Assembly: GCF_009767915.1 (NCBI RefSeq)
Contig: NZ_WSRP01000021.1
Span: 1 to 46,870 of the forward strand
Length of the DNA: 46,870 nt
From: Parasutterella muris
GTDB taxonomy: Bacteria; Pseudomonadota; Gammaproteobacteria; Burkholderiales; Burkholderiaceae_F
Direction of reading: 5' to 3'
The notes below the pieces were generated by a model. That model saw only the letters and a program-made list of their open reading frames with translations, was not told the origin of the DNA and did not search any database. Positions 38,654 to 46,744 of this stretch are shown here, piece by piece (within the stretch, counting starts at the first letter, position 1; each line of letters begins with the position of its first letter). A program made the translations under genes and the position numbers.

Positions 38654-39934
38654 TTATCGGGTAAGAAGGATTTCGTCCCGGTAAAGATCTTCATAGTTTT
38701 GCCGTCTTCGGATGAGATGTGCTTCTTCTCCGTTTACAAGCACTTCAGCGGGCAGGCAGCGGGAGTTGTAGTTAGAAGCCATGGTCATACCGTAGGCACC
38801 CGCGCTCAGCATGGCGAGGATATCTCCCTGTCTGACGGACAGCAGGCGGTCTTTGCCGAGCCAGTCTCCTGTTTCGCAAACGGGGCCGACCACGTCATAG
38901 AAAGCCGCGGATTTATCGTTGGAGGGCGTTACCGGAACGATCTGCATCCATGCCTGGTAAAGGGTGGGACGGATCATATCGTTCATGGCCGCGTCGACCA
39001 TGATGAAATTTTTAAGCTGACCGCTTTTGAGGAATTCGACTTCCGTGAGGAGGGCGCCGGAGTTGCCGACAAGTGAGCGGCCCGCCTCGAAAATCATTTC
39101 CAGATCTCCGTAGCCGCGTCTGACGAGCACTCTTCTGAGCGCGGCCATGAGTTCTTTAGCGGTAGGGGGCGTTTCCGTCCCGTATTTGATTCCCAAGCCG
39201 CCTCCGAAATCGATATGTTTGAGATTGATTCCGTGCTCGGCGAGCTGATCAAGCAGAGTGCAGAGTTTTTCGCAGGCATCGGCAAACGGCGTTGTTTCCG
39301 TGATCTGAGAACCGATATGGCAGTCGATGCCGACGACTTCAAGTTCAGGGGCCTGCGAGGCTTTAATGTAAAGGCTGACCGCGTCCTCGTAGGCGATACC
39401 GAATTTATTCTTTTTTAAGCCGGTAGAAATATAAGGATGAGTTTTAGCATCCACATCCGGGTTGACGCGGAAGGAGACTCTTGCGCGCAGTTTAAGTTCG
39501 GATGCGACCGCGATGATACGGTCGAGTTCCGCGGGCGATTCGATGTTGAAGCATTTGATATCGGCAAGCAGCGCTTCACGAATTTCGCGAACGGTTTTAC
39601 CGACGCCCGAGAAGATGACTTTACGGGTGTCGCAGCCCGCGGCCTTGACGCGCTGCAGTTCTCCGCCCGAGACGATATCGAATCCGGAGCCGAGTTCTCC
39701 GAAAAGTTTAATGATAGAGAGATTGGAGTTCGCTTTAAGGGCGAAGCAGACCAGATGAGGGTGGTCTGCAAGCGCGGACTGATAGGCATTGAACGCGCTC
39801 ACGAGCGCGTGTTTGGAGTAAACGTAGAGCGGTGTTCCGAATTTACGGGCCAGTGTCTCAAGCGAGACGTCCTCGCACCAGAGCGAGCCGTCTTTCCAAT
39901 AGAAATCCTGATCGTTAGGCAAAGTTAAGTTCAT
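38654..39934 (-). CDS. lysA: Diaminopimelate decarboxylase
   Basis: LysA converts meso-diaminopimelate to L-lysine using PLP. The 426-residue product has the PLP lysine in CFALKANSN (Lys67), the phosphate-binding FDIVSGGEL region, HIGSQI (about 206-211), the catalytic CETGDWLGKDR and the C-terminal YNSRCLPAEVL. GGAGAATTC lies before the ATG. It follows lptM by 42 bases on the same strand, a common pairing in betaproteobacteria. Confidence 0.97.
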   Translation of the reverse strand: MNLTLPNDQDFYWKDGSLWCEDVSLETLARKFGTPLYVYSKHALVSAFNAYQSALADHPHLVCFALKANSNLSIIKLFGELGSGFDIVSGGELQRVKAAGCDTRKVIFSGVGKTVREIREALLADIKCFNIESPAELDRIIAVASELKLRARVSFRVNPDVDAKTHPYISTGLKKNKFGIAYEDAVSLYIKASQAPELEVVGIDCHIGSQITETTPFADACEKLCTLLDQLAEHGINLKHIDFGGGLGIKYGTETPPTAKELMAALRRVLVRRGYGDLEMIFEAGRSLVGNSGALLTEVEFLKSGQLKNFIMVDAAMNDMIRPTLYQAWMQIVPVTPSNDKSAAFYDVVGPVCETGDWLGKDRLLSVRQGDILAMLSAGAYGMTMASNYNSRCLPAEVLVNGEEAHLIRRRQNYEDLYRDEILLTR

Positions 39935-39976
39935 GGCGAATTCTCCGAAAGCGATTTGCAGTGATGATGTTTCGCT

Positions 39977-40378
39977 TTAGATTGGTTTTGTTGTTTCGCT
40001 ACTTTCAGTTTCGCCGCTTTCCTCGGAAGGTTTTGTTTTAGTTTCCGAGTCGGTGTTTTTCGGGGCGTCTTCCTGAATTTGTTCATCCGCGCTTAAAGAG
40101 ACGGGTGAGGCAGAAGCGGAGGCACCGATTTCGCTGTCCTCGGAGGGCTGCAGCTCTTTTTCAGAGGTGCTGCCTTCAGTGCGAAGGGGCTGCTGACGTT
40201 CTTCAACCGGAGCGGGCGCCGGGCCGACCATATCCTGTCCCGTCCACTCGTTAATTTGTTTACCGATACGGGAGAGGTACGAGTCATCCGGGTCCGGAGG
40301 GAGATATAACGGACCTTTAATACCGCAGCCTGTCAGGAAAAGGCACGGAAAGAATAGAATTAAGAATCTTTTATGCAT
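39977..40378 (-). CDS. lptM: LptM-like lipoprotein (YifL family) with long acidic tail
   Basis: LptM is a small outer-membrane lipoprotein that helps assemble the LptD-LptE export channel. The 133-residue product has a signal peptide ending in the lipobox LTGC (Cys18), followed by GIKGPLYLPP, the family hallmark. After about residue 60 the rest is rich in Glu, Ser, Thr and Pro and looks disordered; E. coli LptM is about half this length. Location between lysA and cyaY matches the usual context. ATG 40378 is chosen; ATG 40396 would break the signal peptide layout. Confidence 0.88.
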   Translation of the reverse strand: MHKRFLILFFPCLFLTGCGIKGPLYLPPDPDDSYLSRIGKQINEWTGQDMVGPAPAPVEERQQPLRTEGSTSEKELQPSEDSEIGASASASPVSLSADEQIQEDAPKNTDSETKTKPSEESGETESSETTKPI

Positions 40379-40394
40379 AATGGATAAATCTAGC

Positions 40395-40688
40395 ATGATA
40401 GAAAGTGATTTTCTGCAGTTGACGGAAAAAACCTTCGAAGAAGCGGAGGCGTTTGCCGACGCGAATTATCCGAACAGTGACTCCTACAGAGAGGGCAATG
40501 TTTTGACGATTGAGCTTGAAGACGGTCCTTCTGTGGTCATTAATCGGCAGGAGGCGATGCAGGAGATGTGGCTTGCGGCTCCAAGCGGCGGTTTCCATTT
40601 CAAACATGACGCGGACGGCTCGCTTCGCTGCACGCGTGACGGCGTGCTGTTTGAGACGTATCTGCAGCGCGCACTGGAGGGCAGATGA
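40395..40688 (+). CDS. cyaY: Frataxin-like iron-binding protein CyaY
   Basis: CyaY modulates iron-sulfur cluster assembly on IscU-IscS. The 97-residue product starts MIESDFLQLTEKTFEEAEAF, an acidic first helix as in the family. It then has NVLTIELEDGPSVVINRQEAMQEMWLAAPSGGFHF in consecutive beta strands. I prefer ATG 40395 because family members begin just before the S-(D/E)-F motif; ATG 40380 would add five residues. The divergent lptM start is only 16 bases away. The stop overlaps folP (ATGA). Confidence 0.93.
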   Translation: MIESDFLQLTEKTFEEAEAFADANYPNSDSYREGNVLTIELEDGPSVVINRQEAMQEMWLAAPSGGFHFKHDADGSLRCTRDGVLFETYLQRALEGR

Positions 40689-41530
40689 AGCGTGTTTGGT
40701 TATGCAGAGGCCGAGAGATTGACCTCAGCAGTCCGGTGATCATGGGCATAGTGAATGTGACGCCGGATTCATTTAGTGACGGCGGGAAGTATTACGATCC
40801 GCAGCGTGCGATTGAGCATGGCTTTCGTCTGTTAGAGGACGGCGCGTCGATTTTGGATGTAGGCGGCGAGTCCACTCGTCCCGGGGCGCCGGAAGTTTCG
40901 ACGGAAGAAGAGCTTGAGCGCGTGATTCCCGTGATTGAGGCGCTTGCGGATGCCGGAGCTGCGGTTTCCGTTGACACGAGCAAAGCGGAAGTCATGCGGC
41001 AGGCGGCTGAGGCCGGCGCGATCATTATCAATGACGTTTACGCGCTGAGGCAGAAAGGATCTCTGCAGACGGCGGCCGAGAGCGGCTGCGGCGTTTGTCT
41101 GATGCATATGCAGGGTGTTCCGAGAACGATGCAGGCTGCGCCCTCCTATCAGAATCTGATTGAAGAGGTTCGTTTATTTCTCAAGGAACGCGCGGATGCG
41201 GCGCTTGCGGCGGGCATTGCGGCTAAATCGATTGTTTTGGATCCGGGCTTTGGGTTTGGAAAGACGGTCGGGCAGAACTTTGAGCTGCTTGCGCGCACGC
41301 AAGACTTTTTATCGCTTGGCTACTCTCTGCTGTACGGGATGAGCCGCAAATCGAGTCTGGGGGCCGTGACCGGAAAGGCGTCTGCCTCTGAACGCGTTGT
41401 TTCGTCGGTCGCCGCGCATCTGTTGGCGGCCGAGCGCGGCGCCTCGATACTGCGGGTGCATGACGCAGCGGAAATGAGAGAAGCGCTGCTGGTTTACGAA
41501 GCAATGAAAAACTACAAGGAATTGAAATGA
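40685..41530 (+). CDS. folP: Dihydropteroate synthase
   Basis: FolP joins p-aminobenzoate to the pterin pyrophosphate in folate synthesis and is the sulfonamide target. The 281-residue product has [11 protein letters not shown] (24-34) and [10 protein letters not shown] (58-67), the two pterin-site signatures, and [10 protein letters not shown] later. It overlaps cyaY and glmM by four bases each. The folP-glmM pair is widely conserved. Confidence 0.97.
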   Translation: MKRVWLCRGREIDLSSPVIMGIVNVTPDSFSDGGKYYDPQRAIEHGFRLLEDGASILDVGGESTRPGAPEVSTEEELERVIPVIEALADAGAAVSVDTSKAEVMRQAAEAGAIIINDVYALRQKGSLQTAAESGCGVCLMHMQGVPRTMQAAPSYQNLIEEVRLFLKERADAALAAGIAAKSIVLDPGFGFGKTVGQNFELLARTQDFLSLGYSLLYGMSRKSSLGAVTGKASASERVVSSVAAHLLAAERGASILRVHDAAEMREALLVYEAMKNYKELK

Positions 41531-42864
41531 GCAGAAAATATTTCGGGACGGACGGCGTAAGAGGCCGAGTCGGCAATACACCTATTACACCGGAGTTCGC
41601 GATGCTTTTAGCGCAGGCCGCAGGAAGAGTGCTGAAGCGCTGGACGCATGACGGAGAAGTCGGTGTATTTATCGGTAAAGACACACGAGTTTCCGGTTAT
41701 ATGCTGGAAGCGGCCATGCAGGCCGGATTTTTAAGTGCGGGTGTCGATGTGATGCTGGGCGGCCCGCTGCCGACGCCAGCAGTTGCCTATTTAACTCGGG
41801 CTCAGAGGCTGAACGCCGGTGTTGTGATTTCTGCCTCCCACAATCCTTTTTACGATAACGGCATTAAGTTCTTCTCTTCTAAGGGTACGAAGCTGCCTGA
41901 TGAGCTGGAGCTGCAGATTGAAAAAGAGATGGACCGCGGCTATCAGTGCGTAGACAGTGCTCAGCTTGGCAAAGCGCGTCGTCTGGATGACGCCTCGGGG
42001 CGCTATGTGGAATTCTGCAAGAGTACGTTCCCGAGTGACCGTGATTTGAAAGGACTCAAGATTTATGTTGACTGCGCCAACGGCGCCGCCTATCACATTG
42101 CGCCCGATGTTTATCACGAACTTGGCGCGACGGTTGTCTGTGACGGCGATCATCCGGACGGCTTCAACATTAATGAAGGGGTCGGGGCGACGCATACCGA
42201 TACGCTTCCGCAGCGCGTCGCGAAGGCGGGCTGCGATATCGGCATCGCGCTGGACGGCGACGCCGACCGTCTGATCATGGCGGACTCCGAGAAAGTCTAC
42301 AACGGTGATCTGCTGCTGTATCTCATCGCCAAGGACCGTTTAGTGAGAAGAGGTCTTGCGGGCGTTGTCGGCACGCTGATGACCAATTTCGCGGTTGAGA
42401 AGAAGCTGAAGAGCTTAGGCGTTGCGTTCCACCGCGCCAAGGTCGGTGACCGTTATGTGCTGGAGACGCTGCAGAAAGAAGGTCTGCAGCTGGGCGGCGA
42501 GGGTTCCGGACACCTGATTATTTTAGACAAGCAGACGACGGGCGACGGTATTGTGTCGAGTCTGCAGGTGCTTGCCGTACTGGTTCGCAACCGCACGACG
42601 CTTCGGGACGCGCTGGCGGAGGTTTCTCTGACGCCTCAGGTTCTGATTAACCGCAGATATCCGAAAGGTTATGTCTGGACTGATGACGAAAATCTTCAGA
42701 GAGCAATTGCCGAGGTGTCTGCCAGGCTTGAAGGCAAGGGCCGTGTTCTGGTGCGCGCCTCCGGAACCGAGCCGCTGGTGCGCGTGATGGTTGAATGCGA
42801 AGACGCATCTGAGGCTAAACAGGTTTGCGAGGCGCTTGCCGGACTGATTCCGGCGGGGCAATAA
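41527..42864 (+). CDS. glmM: Phosphoglucosamine mutase
   Basis: GlmM converts glucosamine-6-phosphate to glucosamine-1-phosphate for UDP-GlcNAc, needed for peptidoglycan and LPS. The 445-residue product has the FGTDGVRG start motif (6-13), the phosphoserine loop ISASHNP (101-107, Ser104), the magnesium loop DGDADR (243-248) and the C-terminal phosphate-binding [12 protein letters not shown]. It overlaps folP by four bases, and phoB follows after 20 bases. Confidence 0.97.
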   Translation: MSRKYFGTDGVRGRVGNTPITPEFAMLLAQAAGRVLKRWTHDGEVGVFIGKDTRVSGYMLEAAMQAGFLSAGVDVMLGGPLPTPAVAYLTRAQRLNAGVVISASHNPFYDNGIKFFSSKGTKLPDELELQIEKEMDRGYQCVDSAQLGKARRLDDASGRYVEFCKSTFPSDRDLKGLKIYVDCANGAAYHIAPDVYHELGATVVCDGDHPDGFNINEGVGATHTDTLPQRVAKAGCDIGIALDGDADRLIMADSEKVYNGDLLLYLIAKDRLVRRGLAGVVGTLMTNFAVEKKLKSLGVAFHRAKVGDRYVLETLQKEGLQLGGEGSGHLIILDKQTTGDGIVSSLQVLAVLVRNRTTLRDALAEVSLTPQVLINRRYPKGYVWTDDENLQRAIAEVSARLEGKGRVLVRASGTEPLVRVMVECEDASEAKQVCEALAGLIPAGQ

Positions 42865-42884
42865 ATTTTTATTGAGTCACAGAC

Positions 42885-43592
42885 ATGTCGATATCGGTAC
42901 TGATTGTTGAAGACGAGCCGGCGATTCTCGAGTTGATCTCCTATACGTGTCGTACCTCAGGGTTTCAGGTTCAGAAAGCCTCCAACGTCGGAGAGGCGAG
43001 AAGGGCCATTGCGGAGAAGCGTCCGGATTTGATTCTTCTTGACTGGATGCTTCCGGACTGTTCGGGGCTTGACTGGCTGAAGGAGCTGAAGGCGAATCCG
43101 ACGACGGATAATTTTCCCGTGATCATGCTGACCGCCCGAGGTCAGGAGGATGATCGTGTTAACGGTTTAGAGGCCGGGGCGGACGACTATATTGTCAAAC
43201 CTTTTTCTCCGCGCGAGCTGATTGCTCGCATTAAAGCGGTGATTCGGCGTAAAGGCGGCAAAGAGGAAGGAGAGGTCATCCGGATTGGGCCGCTTGTCAT
43301 TGATATTGACCGCTTTGAAGCCCGGGTGAGCGGCGAGCCGCTGCGTTTATCCGCGGTGGAATTTCGGTTTTTAGCGTTATTTGCCAAGCACCCGGGACGT
43401 GTTTATTCACGGGCACAGCTTATTGAGCGTATTTGGGGCTTTAGCGCCGACATTGATGAGCGTACCGTTGACGTTCACATGCTGCGGCTTCGCAAGCAGC
43501 TTTCGGGAACGGAAGCTGCTGACTTCATTGAAACTGTCCGAGGTTTAGGCTACCGAGCCGCAGCACTTAAATCGTCTCAGGCGAACTCATGA
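42885..43592 (+). CDS. phoB: Phosphate regulon response regulator PhoB
   Basis: PhoB is an OmpR-type response regulator for phosphate starvation. The 235-residue product has a receiver domain with the acidic pair Asp10/Glu11, phosphoacceptor Asp53 (LLDWMLP), Thr83 and Lys105, then a winged-helix DNA-binding domain (about 133-228) ending in FIETVRGLGYR. Identification as PhoB rests on overall similarity (LLDWMLPDCSGLDW) and pairing with a PhoR-like kinase. The stop overlaps phoR (ATGA). No pst or phoU genes are in the window. Confidence 0.88.
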   Translation: MSISVLIVEDEPAILELISYTCRTSGFQVQKASNVGEARRAIAEKRPDLILLDWMLPDCSGLDWLKELKANPTTDNFPVIMLTARGQEDDRVNGLEAGADDYIVKPFSPRELIARIKAVIRRKGGKEEGEVIRIGPLVIDIDRFEARVSGEPLRLSAVEFRFLALFAKHPGRVYSRAQLIERIWGFSADIDERTVDVHMLRLRKQLSGTEAADFIETVRGLGYRAAALKSSQANS

Positions 43593-44953
43593 TCAACGAC
43601 TTTTTAAAGTTCGGCTATGCTGCCATTCTGACCGTCATTGTGATTGCTCTGGCGGTGGACTTGGTTTGGGGGTTGGCTGCTGGTCTGGCGGTTGCGCTGT
43701 TAGGTCTTTTAGGGCTCTTTCTGCTGCATTTGCGGCGCTTCAAGCGTTTCGTGCAGTGGCTTGAGGGTACGGAGTTGGAAGATTGGCCGAAGTCTGAAGG
43801 CGTTTGGGAGAGCATTTACCGCAAGGTATATACCGCACGCAAGAAGACGGAGAAGAATCAAGCGAAGCTGGAAGAAAAAGAGCTCCGCTTTCGCTCCACG
43901 CTGAATGATCTTCCGGACGGCGTGGTTCTGATGCGCAAGGACTTTGAGATTCAGTGGATCAATCGCATCGCGGTGCGGGATTTATCTTTAAACAAGCGCC
44001 AAGACATCGGGCGCAAGCTTGCTGACGTGATTCATTCGGAAGAGCTGATGACGCATATTCGTTCGAAGAAATGGGGTGAGAGTCTGATGCTTTCTCTTCC
44101 GGACGGGCGTACTTTGGAAGTTCGTGTGATTTCCGCCGGGAGCAAGTATACGGTCGTGGTGACGCGCGACATTACAGAGAGCAAGCGCATTGATGATTTC
44201 CGGCGGGACTTTGTCGCGAACGTTTCGCATGAACTTCGCACGCCGCTGACGGTCATCAAAGGTTTTCTGGAATTAACGGAGGAGAACTCGACGCTTTCTC
44301 AGGAAGATCGTCTGCATTTGAAGATGATGAGCGAGCAGGCTGAGCGCATGAGTTCGCTGGTGGATGATCTTTTGACGCTGTCACGCCTGGAGCGGGACAG
44401 TGCGCCCGCGGGGCGAGATCCGATTGACATGCTGGAAGTGATGACGGATGCCGTTGCGGAGGGCCGTATGGTTTCGGGCGGCCGTCATGAGATTCGGATT
44501 GACAAAGTTGCCTGTGAGTGGGTTTTAGGCGATCGCAAAGAGCTTCGCAGCGCGGTTACGAATTTAGTGACGAACGCGGTGCGCTATACACCGGAGCATG
44601 GCAAAGTTTCCCTCAGCTGGGAGGTGACGGATCAAGGCGGCGTGTTATCGGTTTCTGACAATGGGATTGGCATTGCGCCGGAGGATATTCCGCGCGTGAC
44701 GGAGCGTTTTTACCGTGTTGACAAGTCGCGTTCGCGCGAGACCGGGGGCACCGGGCTTGGTTTAGCGATTGTGAAGCATGTACTTTTCCGGCATCAGGCT
44801 CAGCTGCAGATTGAATCTGAGATTGGCAAAGGCTCCACCTTTAAGATTGTGATTCCGAAGGTTCGTCTTCTTGACGAGGAGGAGGAGCTTTTAGGAGCTC
44901 CCGCTGGAGCGGCGGAGCGTTCAGTGATCTCCAAGAGTGATCTGATTCATTAA
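43589..44953 (+). CDS. phoR: Phosphate regulon sensor histidine kinase PhoR
   Basis: This is a membrane histidine kinase partner of PhoB. The 454-residue product has hydrophobic spans at about 9-47 with a short periplasmic part, as is typical of PhoR. A PAS-like domain (about 95-195) follows, then a HisKA domain with NVSHELRTPLT (211-221, His214), the N-box with Asn325 and Asn329, and the G boxes DNGIGI (357-362) and GGTGLGL (386-392). All catalytic residues are intact. It overlaps phoB by four bases. Confidence 0.93.
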   Translation: MINDFLKFGYAAILTVIVIALAVDLVWGLAAGLAVALLGLLGLFLLHLRRFKRFVQWLEGTELEDWPKSEGVWESIYRKVYTARKKTEKNQAKLEEKELRFRSTLNDLPDGVVLMRKDFEIQWINRIAVRDLSLNKRQDIGRKLADVIHSEELMTHIRSKKWGESLMLSLPDGRTLEVRVISAGSKYTVVVTRDITESKRIDDFRRDFVANVSHELRTPLTVIKGFLELTEENSTLSQEDRLHLKMMSEQAERMSSLVDDLLTLSRLERDSAPAGRDPIDMLEVMTDAVAEGRMVSGGRHEIRIDKVACEWVLGDRKELRSAVTNLVTNAVRYTPEHGKVSLSWEVTDQGGVLSVSDNGIGIAPEDIPRVTERFYRVDKSRSRETGGTGLGLAIVKHVLFRHQAQLQIESEIGKGSTFKIVIPKVRLLDEEEELLGAPAGAAERSVISKSDLIH

Positions 44954-44968
44954 GAAGGGGACTGAGAC

Positions 44969-46105
44969 ATGCCGGATGCAGGCGACATGATTCCATTATC
45001 CGACGTTGCGGGTGCGGTTAAGCTTGGTCAGGTGTTTCGGCGTACCACCTCGTCGTACAAATTTCTCTGGTTCTTATCCATTTTAGATTTAGTCGCATCC
45101 CGCGATCTGCAGATCGGAAAGGCGCTTCGGCTCAGTATGCCGGAGATTGTTGCGCTAATGATTGCAAAGGCGTGGGTGCCGACGCAGCGTTTTCGATTGA
45201 ATTTCGGGCACTGGGACAAAATGACTCAGCGCATTGAAGAGCTGAAATCGCTGAAGATTGTGCGTTTGGACGCGGCAGACGACGAACACAGCGTTATCAG
45301 AGCGTTGAATTCTTTGAAGTCTGATCAAAAAGCAAAGTATCTGGAAGAGATTTACAAACCACTTACTCGTTATGTTCCGCAGCATTTTCTTTCGCCGTGG
45401 TCAGGCAGCGCGGAGAAGGACGATGCGAATTGGTCGCCTTACAGACGTGTTGGCCACTCGGACGAAATAGAGATTTCTTATCCGTGGGCGCAGTATCTTC
45501 AGGAAAACTATCAGGTCCTAAAAGGTTTTGCGCTGTGGAAATTTGCCGGTTATTTAGAGGACCGCAATACGAATGTGCCGGGTCTTAACCAGCGGCTTGA
45601 GTTTACGGGCGCCAGAGGGTCGCTGTCCGTGCCGACTGAGTTTTGGCGTTCTTATCTGATCAACGGGAAAGTCAAAACCGACATTTACGGGGAACCGATA
45701 GTCGAGAGCGATGGGTCGTTCAGTTTTCATCTGGACCATTTCCTTCCGTGGCACTTTGTGATGCACGATCAGATTTGGAATTTGAGCCCGGTGAATTCGA
45801 ATCTGAACTCTTCGAAAAGCGATCGAATTCCTCAGGTTGATCAATTCATCAGGCAATTTGCGCTTCAGCAGCAGAAACTGCTGCACTTTCATTTGCAGCG
45901 CGAGCAGCAGGAGAAAACCGAGGAGTATTTCTACGCGCAGTACGAGAATTTTTTCGGATGTGAGGTTTCGGTCTTAACGGAAATGCCTGAGACAAGTCTG
46001 ATTACACTTTTCTCCGATCGATTTCAGCCGATGGAGCGCACTGCGCTGAACATGGGTTTTGAGCGATGGGATAGGGTAATGGCTACTGCATCTATAGGAA
46101 ATTAA
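44969..46105 (+). CDS. HNH endonuclease domain protein (Cas9-like HNH_4 type), unknown function
   Basis: The 378-residue product has a C-terminal HNH-like core: LDHFLPW (255-261, Asp256-His257), a following WNLSPV (270-275, Asn271) and NLNSSKSD (278-285). The D-H...N...N-x2-KSD spacing resembles the HNH_4 family that includes the HNH domain of Cas9. The N-terminal part has SSYKFLWFLSILDLV (28-42) and AKAWVPTQRFRLNFGHWDKM (66-85), which look conserved but are of unknown role. No CxxC knuckles and no signal peptide are seen. It begins 15 bases after phoR with a GGGG ribosome binding site, so it is probably cotranscribed with phoBR. A tRNA cluster follows. A defence nuclease is possible but unproven. 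Confidence 0.75.
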   Translation: MPDAGDMIPLSDVAGAVKLGQVFRRTTSSYKFLWFLSILDLVASRDLQIGKALRLSMPEIVALMIAKAWVPTQRFRLNFGHWDKMTQRIEELKSLKIVRLDAADDEHSVIRALNSLKSDQKAKYLEEIYKPLTRYVPQHFLSPWSGSAEKDDANWSPYRRVGHSDEIEISYPWAQYLQENYQVLKGFALWKFAGYLEDRNTNVPGLNQRLEFTGARGSLSVPTEFWRSYLINGKVKTDIYGEPIVESDGSFSFHLDHFLPWHFVMHDQIWNLSPVNSNLNSSKSDRIPQVDQFIRQFALQQQKLLHFHLQREQQEKTEEYFYAQYENFFGCEVSVLTEMPETSLITLFSDRFQPMERTALNMGFERWDRVMATASIGN

Positions 46106-46133
46106 AGGATTTTTTATTGTCAATTCCGCAATG

Positions 46134-46163
46134 CTGGCATAAATTTATTATATCCTGTAGAAT
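46134..46163 (+). promoter_or_regulatory. Predicted promoter of the tRNA cluster
   Basis: CTGGCA and TAGAAT are 18 bases apart in an A/T-rich gap. A second option overlaps it: TTGTCA at 46117 and TAAATT at 46140. The first tRNA begins about 80 bases downstream. The T6 run just after the HNH gene stop lacks a clear stem. Confidence 0.5.
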
Positions 46164-46245
46164 ACCGCTTCTGCGCTGAAGTTTGTTTAGAAGCAGATCT
46201 TGAAGCAGGGCAAGAAGTTTTATGTTATAGTCTCGGTTCACTTAA

Positions 46246-46322
46246 CGGGGTGTAGCGTAGCCTGGTAGCGCGCCTGCTTTGGGAGCAGGATGTCGGGAGT
46301 TCAAATCTCTCCACCCCGACCA
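46246..46322 (+). tRNA. tRNA-Pro (anticodon TGG)
   Basis: Acceptor arms CGGGGTG/CACCCCG, anticodon stem CCTGC/GCAGG with loop TTTGGGA (TGG at 46280-46282), T loop TTCAAAT, discriminator A and encoded CCA. The 77-base gene is first in a cluster of three. Confidence 0.96.
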
Positions 46323-46346
46323 AAAGATTTTAGTCCGCAGGAAAAT

Positions 46347-46423
46347 CTGCCCGTAGCTCAGTTGGATAGAGCATCGGCCTTCTAAGCCGAGGGTCACAGG
46401 TTCGAATCCTGTCGGGCAGGCCA
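46347..46423 (+). tRNA. tRNA-Arg (anticodon TCT)
   Basis: Acceptor arms CTGCCCG/CGGGCAG, D arm GCTCAGTTGG, anticodon stem TCGGC/GCCGA with loop CTTCTAA (TCT at 46381-46383), T arm ACAGG-TTCGAAT-CCTGT, discriminator G and CCA. It lies 24 bases after tRNA-Pro. Confidence 0.96.
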
Positions 46424-46433
46424 AGTTTTAGTG

Positions 46434-46509
46434 GTACGAGTAGCTCAGTTGGTAGAGTCCAGGATTGTGATTCCTGTTGTCGTGGGTTCGAGCCCCATCT
46501 CGTACCCCA
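46434..46509 (+). tRNA. tRNA-His (anticodon GTG)
   Basis: Acceptor arms GTACGAG/CTCGTAC, anticodon stem CAGGA/TCCTG with loop TTGTGAT (GTG at 46467-46469), T loop TTCGAGC, discriminator C and CCA. Base 46433 is G and can supply the extra G(-1) that pairs with C73, the identity element for histidine tRNA. Confidence 0.96.
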
Positions 46510-46523
46510 CCGAATTCGGTGGG
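46506..46523 (+). repeat. 18-base perfect palindrome at the tRNA-His 3' end
   Basis: CCCACCGAATTCGGTGGG begins at the discriminator base, includes the encoded CCA and runs 14 bases past the tRNA. It could form a 7-bp hairpin with an AATT loop, competing with the acceptor stem or guiding 3' processing. Confidence 0.7.
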
Positions 46524-46560
46524 AAGAGCCGCCTCAGGTTTGAGGCGGCTTTTCTAATTT
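46524..46560 (+). terminator. tRNA cluster terminator
   Basis: AGCCGCCTCA and TGAGGCGGCT form a perfect 10-bp stem around GGTT, followed by TTTCTAATTTT; the stem can extend by AAG/TTT pairs. Confidence 0.9.
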
Positions 46561-46744
46561 TAGCGTCAGATACAATGAGAATTTTGGCGCCGGGATAAAT
46601 TTCAAATTAATTCCCTATCGTTTCCTCTGCATTTTTCTTAGTTTGCAAAAGGCCGCAAGCAAACTCTATCGCTTTTCTGTCTGAAATATTGCAGAATCTA
46701 GAGCCTCTAGCAGAGGCTCAGCTTTTAATCTGAAGGCATCTTCT
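46561..46744 (+). other. Intergenic region before the right-edge gene
   Basis: This A/T-rich stretch holds a perfect 8-bp hairpin GAGCCTCT-AGC-AGAGGCTC (46701-46719) followed on the plus strand by AGCTTTT. It lies just after the stop of the minus-strand gene and may be its 3' structure. Nothing else was recognised. Confidence 0.4.

Noticed and set aside
46242-46424. Minus-strand open frame across the tRNA cluster
   Set aside because: It is the reverse complement of two tRNA genes, a well-known false call.
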